A stretch of 64,000 nt of DNA from Bacillota bacterium. GTDB taxonomy: Bacteria; Bacillota; UBA994. A program made the position numbers and the translations under genes. Under the pieces are notes generated by a model. That model was not told the origin of the DNA and ran no database searches. It saw only the letters and a list, made by a program, of their open reading frames with translations. Location of the stretch: the NCBI GenBank assembly GCA_009773495.1, contig WSXW01000002.1, positions 62,001-126,000 on the forward strand, given 5' to 3'. Positions 59,625-64,000 of this stretch are shown piece by piece (the stretch's first letter is position 1; each line of letters begins with the position of its first letter).

Positions 59625-60611
59625 ATGCAATTTGATACTCGTGCGGTGCTTACAGCACTAGGCGCCTTAGGCGGCTTTGGCTTGTTATTCGGTGCAGGCT
59701 TAGCTGTGGCCTCGAGGAAATTCGCAGTTGAGACAGATCCCAAGTATGATGAGATTATGGCGGTACTTCCTGGCGCGAACTGTGGCGGTTGTGGATACCC
59801 CGGTTGCGCAGGTTATGCTACAGCCGTGGCTAAAGGTGAGAGAGTTGATAAGTGCCCGGTAGGTGGCAGGAATCTGTTACAGGATTTGGGCCGTATAATG
59901 GGCGTAAGTACAGATGCTGCGGCTGAGCGCCTAGTCGCTACACCGTATTGCGACGGCGGTTGTGCCGAAGCTCCCACTCGCTTTGAATATGAGGGCATAC
60001 AGGACTGTTACGCGGTAGCTGCGTTAGGCGGCGGTGACAAGGCTTGCCAATTTGCTTGCTTGGGTTATGGAACATGCGTTAAGCTTTGTCCCTTCGGTGC
60101 TATTACTATGGATGATAACCGTATTCCGGCTGTAGACCCCGCTAAGTGCACAGCATGCAATAAGTGTGTTGTTGGGTGTCCCAAGACTATTTTTAGCTTG
60201 CGCCCGGCGCCGAAGAGAGTCCATATTCGCTGCCGTTCCCACGATAAGGGGGCGGAAGTGCGCAAAAAGTGCAAAGTGGGTTGTATCGCTTGCGGTATCT
60301 GTGTTAAGATCTGTCCCTTTAATGCCATATCTATGGATAACAACTTGGCTGTTATAGATTACGAGAAGTGCCGCAACTGTGGTCTTTGTGTGGAAAAATG
60401 TCCGACCAAGACCATTCACGGCGACTTAGATGGTAGACCTAAGGCTTATATTGATCCGGGTTGTATTGGGTGTACAATTTGCAAGAAGGTATGTCCAGTA
60501 GGCGCAATTACAGGAGAACTCAAGCAGGAGCATAAAGTAGACCATGAGAAGTGCGTGAGTTGTTCTCTGTGCGCGGAAAAATGTCCTAAGAAAGTCATTA
60601 ATATGAGGTAA
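59625..60611 (+). CDS. rnfB: Rnf complex subunit RnfB
   Basis: LPGANCGGCGYPGCAGYATAV; multiple CxxCxxCxxxCP ferredoxin motifs. Confidence 0.95.
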   Translation: MQFDTRAVLTALGALGGFGLLFGAGLAVASRKFAVETDPKYDEIMAVLPGANCGGCGYPGCAGYATAVAKGERVDKCPVGGRNLLQDLGRIMGVSTDAAAERLVATPYCDGGCAEAPTRFEYEGIQDCYAVAALGGGDKACQFACLGYGTCVKLCPFGAITMDDNRIPAVDPAKCTACNKCVVGCPKTIFSLRPAPKRVHIRCRSHDKGAEVRKKCKVGCIACGICVKICPFNAISMDNNLAVIDYEKCRNCGLCVEKCPTKTIHGDLDGRPKAYIDPGCIGCTICKKVCPVGAITGELKQEHKVDHEKCVSCSLCAEKCPKKVINMR

Positions 60612-60617
60612 GCTAAT

Positions 60618-60637
60618 GCCGGGCCCATGGGCTCGGC
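60618..60637. promoter_or_regulatory. Near-perfect palindrome between rnfB and apbE
   Basis: GCCGGGCCCATGGGCTCGGC. Confidence 0.35.
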
Positions 60638-60659
60638 TCATCCTTTAGGAGGAAGAGCT

Positions 60660-61682
60660 ATGACACTTAAACCAGTTATGTTGGGTATAGTAGCGGTTAT
60701 AGTCGTATTTGGCGTGGTCATAGGACAGGACTATGCAGTTATTCGGACAGCACAGGAAGATGTTTTGTTGATGGATACCTTTGTCCGACTGGTAGCAGAA
60801 GGCCGGGAGGCAGAGTCAGTGCTTGTGCAGGCGGTGGCAGAGATGTCTCGCTTGGAGAGCTTACTGTCGGCTCACATTCCAGGAAGTGATGTCTGGCGTA
60901 TAAATGAGTCACAGGGGGAACCTGTGGTCGTGTCCCCAGAAATCATCGACGTACTAGAACTTGCAACCTTAGTTTACGACAAGAGCGATGGTACCTTTGA
61001 TGTAACCGTGGGTGCAGTAATGCGCACGTGGGGCTTTGGTACTGATACCTTGGCTGTGCCATCCGCTGAGGCCTTGGCTGAAGCGATGCGGGGGGTTGGT
61101 TTTGATAGTGTTGCCATTGATTCTGACACTCGCACCGTGCAACTCACCAATCCCTATACCAGACTCGATCTAGGCGGAATTGCCAAAGGCTATATCGTCG
61201 ATCGGGCCTTAGAGTTTATCCGCTCCCAAGGTATAAAACACGCCATTGTAGACGCGGGGGGCGACGTGCGCGTTATGGGGGGCAGGCCTGGTAAATACCT
61301 GTGGGACAAGTCTCGTCCTGCGCGGGTGGGAGTACAGGATCCATTCTCGCCGGAGGGCTTAATCGCTATCGTTGAAGTTAGCGAAGGCAGTGTATTAACT
61401 TCAGGCGATTATGAGCGTTTCTTCGTGCAAGATGAAGTGCGTTATACGCATATTATTGACCCCCGCACTGGTTACCCTGCGCGAGGCATTACTAGTGCCA
61501 CTATTGTGACGGAAGAGGCGGCTTTGGCGGATGCCATAGCTACAGCTGTCATGGTCCTTGGCAGAGACGAAGGGATGAAGCTAATAAATTCTTGGGCCGG
61601 CGTAGAAGGTATGCTTATCACTGAAGACGAAGAGATACTAATATCCAACGGGTTAAAAAACACAATTCAGGTTTTAAGGTAA
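60660..61682 (+). CDS. apbE: FAD:protein FMN transferase (ApbE)
   Basis: N-terminal TM; DKSDGTFDVTVGAVMRTWGFG; LDLGGIAKGYIVDRAL; VDAGGDVRVMGG; YTHIIDPRTGYPARG; ADAIATAVMVLG; ATG 60660 after AGGAGGAAGAG. Confidence 0.95.
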   Translation: MTLKPVMLGIVAVIVVFGVVIGQDYAVIRTAQEDVLLMDTFVRLVAEGREAESVLVQAVAEMSRLESLLSAHIPGSDVWRINESQGEPVVVSPEIIDVLELATLVYDKSDGTFDVTVGAVMRTWGFGTDTLAVPSAEALAEAMRGVGFDSVAIDSDTRTVQLTNPYTRLDLGGIAKGYIVDRALEFIRSQGIKHAIVDAGGDVRVMGGRPGKYLWDKSRPARVGVQDPFSPEGLIAIVEVSEGSVLTSGDYERFFVQDEVRYTHIIDPRTGYPARGITSATIVTEEAALADAIATAVMVLGRDEGMKLINSWAGVEGMLITEDEEILISNGLKNTIQVLR

Positions 61683-61689
61683 GAAATTG

Positions 61690-62214
61690 ATGGGAAGACT
61701 TAAGATGCAGAAGATGGTCCGACTGTCTTTACTCGTCAGTGGAGCAGCTGTACTACACGTGGTAGAGAGCTGGCTACCAAATCCCTTTGTGTTTTTACTG
61801 GGTCCAGGAGCTAAGCTTGGTCTGGCTAATGTGGTAACGCTGGCAGTAGTGTTAGCCTATGGGTGGAGAGAGGCTTTTGTAGTGGCAGTGCTTCGCTCCT
61901 TTCTCGGCAGTCTCGTTGCAGGCACGTTTTTGACCTTTGGCTTTTACATGAGCTTAGCGGGTGCTATCACTAGCGCCTTAGCCATGGGGGTTTTACGTGC
62001 TCTGCAGGGGAACAAGCTCAGCGCCATCGGGCTGAGTATCGTTGGAGCCGTTACGCATATTGTGACTCAGCTCACAGTGGCGGCCTTGGCAGTGTCTCAT
62101 TTTGGCCTTTTCGTTCAGTTACCTTGGCTATTATTGTTTGCGATTCCCACAGGATGTTTCGTAGGAGTGGTCGGAGGGCTGTTATACAAGACCATGCCTA
62201 AAGAGACAGATTGA
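61690..62214 (+). CDS. Gx transporter family protein (heptaprenyl diphosphate synthase component I-like)
   Basis: LVSGAAVLHVVESWLPNPFVFLLGPGAKLGLANVVTLAVVLAYGWREAFVVAVLRSFLGSLVAGTF. Confidence 0.88.
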   Translation: MGRLKMQKMVRLSLLVSGAAVLHVVESWLPNPFVFLLGPGAKLGLANVVTLAVVLAYGWREAFVVAVLRSFLGSLVAGTFLTFGFYMSLAGAITSALAMGVLRALQGNKLSAIGLSIVGAVTHIVTQLTVAALAVSHFGLFVQLPWLLLFAIPTGCFVGVVGGLLYKTMPKETD

Positions 62215-62220
62215 GAAAGG

Positions 62221-62481
62221 ATGGGTAGGATGAAGTCTAGACGTAATGGGTGGATACTACTGTTGTTTCTAATTGTCGGCGCTTTCCTAGGTGGGTTACT
62301 CGGTAAAGTGCTCGGGTCCTATGCGCCTTTTTTGAATTGGTCAAGCCCTACCTATGGCATAAGCCCTCCTTTTTGCATTAATCTAGACATGCTATCCTTG
62401 ACTTTCGGTTTAACTTTGCGTCTCACCGTGGCTGGCGTTATTGGCCTCATTCTGAGTTATTTCGCCTACCGCGCCTTGTAA
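62221..62481 (+). CDS. DUF4321-like membrane protein
   Basis: LFLIVGAFLGGLLGKVLGSYAPFLNWSSPTYGISPPFCINLDMLSLTFGLTLRL. Confidence 0.8.
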   Translation: MGRMKSRRNGWILLLFLIVGAFLGGLLGKVLGSYAPFLNWSSPTYGISPPFCINLDMLSLTFGLTLRLTVAGVIGLILSYFAYRAL

Positions 62482-63065
62482 TGAAGACGCTGTATCTGGC
62501 TTCTGCTTCACCACGACGTAACGAATTGTTACGTCAGGTGGGCATCACCCCAATAATAGTGCCGTCGAGCTTTAATGAGGCCATCTTTCTTGACGGGGAC
62601 CCACAGAAAATCACCATGGATTACGCCTTAGGTAAGGTGCAACATGCTTTTCCGTTGCCACAGCCAGGGTTATGTATTGGTGCAGACACCGTGGTAGCTG
62701 TGCGTGGCCAGGTCTTGGCGAAGCCTGAGAGTTTTGAGCATGCTTGTGAGATGCTGCGTGAGCTCTCGGGGGTAGAGCACGAGGTAGTAACTGGGATTGC
62801 TATTGCTGACTCGCCATCGCACTACTTAGTTGAGTATGAGGTTACCAAGGTGCGTTTTCGTCAGCTAAGTGAAGCAGATATTGCCGCTTATGTCAGTACA
62901 GGAGAACCTATGGATAAGGCGGGGGCCTACGCCATTCAGGGTAAGGCGGCCATATTCGTTGAAGGAATCTCAGGTTGTTATTCTAACGTCGTTGGGTTGC
63001 CTTTAGCTCGCCTGAATGTAATGCTTAACAAGTGGGGCTTGAACCTAACGTCCGCTTGGAGGTAG
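62481..63065 (+). CDS. maf: Maf-like nucleotide pyrophosphatase
   Basis: LYLASASPRRNELLRQVG; GADTVVAV; GEPMDKAGAYAIQGKAAIFVEGISGCYSNVVGLPL. Confidence 0.95.
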   Translation: MKTLYLASASPRRNELLRQVGITPIIVPSSFNEAIFLDGDPQKITMDYALGKVQHAFPLPQPGLCIGADTVVAVRGQVLAKPESFEHACEMLRELSGVEHEVVTGIAIADSPSHYLVEYEVTKVRFRQLSEADIAAYVSTGEPMDKAGAYAIQGKAAIFVEGISGCYSNVVGLPLARLNVMLNKWGLNLTSAWR

Positions 63066-63067
63066 GT

Positions 63068-63742
63068 ATGTTAATTAGAGAACTTCCGGAACGTGAACGT
63101 CCGCGTGAGCGTCTATTAAGTCGTGGAGCAGCACAGCTCTCTAATGCCGAGTTACTAGCTATCCTTATGGCGACATCAGGGCAGAGAGGCGAAAATGTTA
63201 TCGATTTAGCACAACGTGTGCTCACAAAACTAGGGGATTTACAGAACCTAACACGTTACACTTTCGAGGAGCTATGTGATATTAAAGGCATAGGTCCTGC
63301 TAAGGCCGTGTCAATTATGGCTGTAGTAGAACTGTCCCGTCGCCTTAATCTCGACGGAGCAGTTCCCACAACTGTTCGCTCCCCCCAAGACGTCAAGCGC
63401 CTGCTGATAGACCGTTTTCGCTTTGAGGAGCGAGAGCGCTTTTTCGCAGTTCTTCTGAACACCAAGAATCACTGCATGGGCGTAGAGGAGATTTCGGTGG
63501 GGAGCCTTAATTCTTCGATTGTGCACCCTCGTGAAGTGTTTAAAGCAGCGATTAGGCGTAGTGCAGCGTCCCTCATCGTCGCTCACAACCATCCCAGTGG
63601 AGATTGTACCCCATCACGGGAGGATGTTGAAGTGACTCGCAGGTTGTGTGAGACTGGCCGTGTTATAGGTATTGAGGTCCTAGACCATGTTATTTTTGGT
63701 GATGGGGTTATACTAAGCCTAAAGGAAAAGGGTCTCATGTAA
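63068..63742 (+). CDS. radC: RadC-family JAB-domain protein
   Basis: RERPRERLLSRGAAQLSNAELLAILM; HPREVFKAAIRRSAASLIVAHNHPSGDCTPSREDVEVTRRL; DHVIFGDG. Confidence 0.95.
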   Translation: MLIRELPERERPRERLLSRGAAQLSNAELLAILMATSGQRGENVIDLAQRVLTKLGDLQNLTRYTFEELCDIKGIGPAKAVSIMAVVELSRRLNLDGAVPTTVRSPQDVKRLLIDRFRFEERERFFAVLLNTKNHCMGVEEISVGSLNSSIVHPREVFKAAIRRSAASLIVAHNHPSGDCTPSREDVEVTRRLCETGRVIGIEVLDHVIFGDGVILSLKEKGLM

Positions 63743-63750
63743 AGGAGTAG

Positions 63751-64000
<250 letters not shown>

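Overview
The window is a Firmicutes/Clostridia-like chromosomal segment, almost entirely plus-strand coding, with about 60 supportable CDS and three tRNAs. Recognisable blocks, in order: an ECF sigma/anti-sigma/bactofilin/DUF4097-like operon; cell-wall enzymes (two SH3/amidase_3 proteins, M14 and M55 peptidases, CapA); a MarR-murI-GerMN-rph-rdgB-YfcE cluster; tRNA-Arg/His/Arg; tig-clpP-clpX-lonB-lon-engB; a minus-strand ABC transporter (SsuABC/ThiXYZ type); an oadA-like carboxyltransferase; a T-box leader followed by a group IIC intron, then valS-folC; a putative sensory hydrogenase-like/GHKL/DRTGG/PHP cluster leading into a NuoE/NuoF/[FeFe]-hydrogenase operon with a Rex-like operator; an Rnf cluster (C-D-E-A-B) without an rnfG, followed by apbE; and Gx transporter-DUF4321-maf-radC-mreB (partial). 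The observations most worth a second look are: (1) a group IIC intron sitting immediately after the T-box terminator of the valS leader, with a frameshifted maturase; (2) a dispersed family of short-word inverted-repeat elements in at least six intergenic spacers; (3) Rnf without rnfG; (4) a putative H-cluster-like sensor module next to the hydrogenase; (5) a GRVGG ~22-residue repeat protein; (6) a membrane-anchored protein with a kinase/APH-like motif; (7) small genes missed by the ORF track. No CRISPR array or transposase was seen. All assignments are from reading motifs, without database searches.
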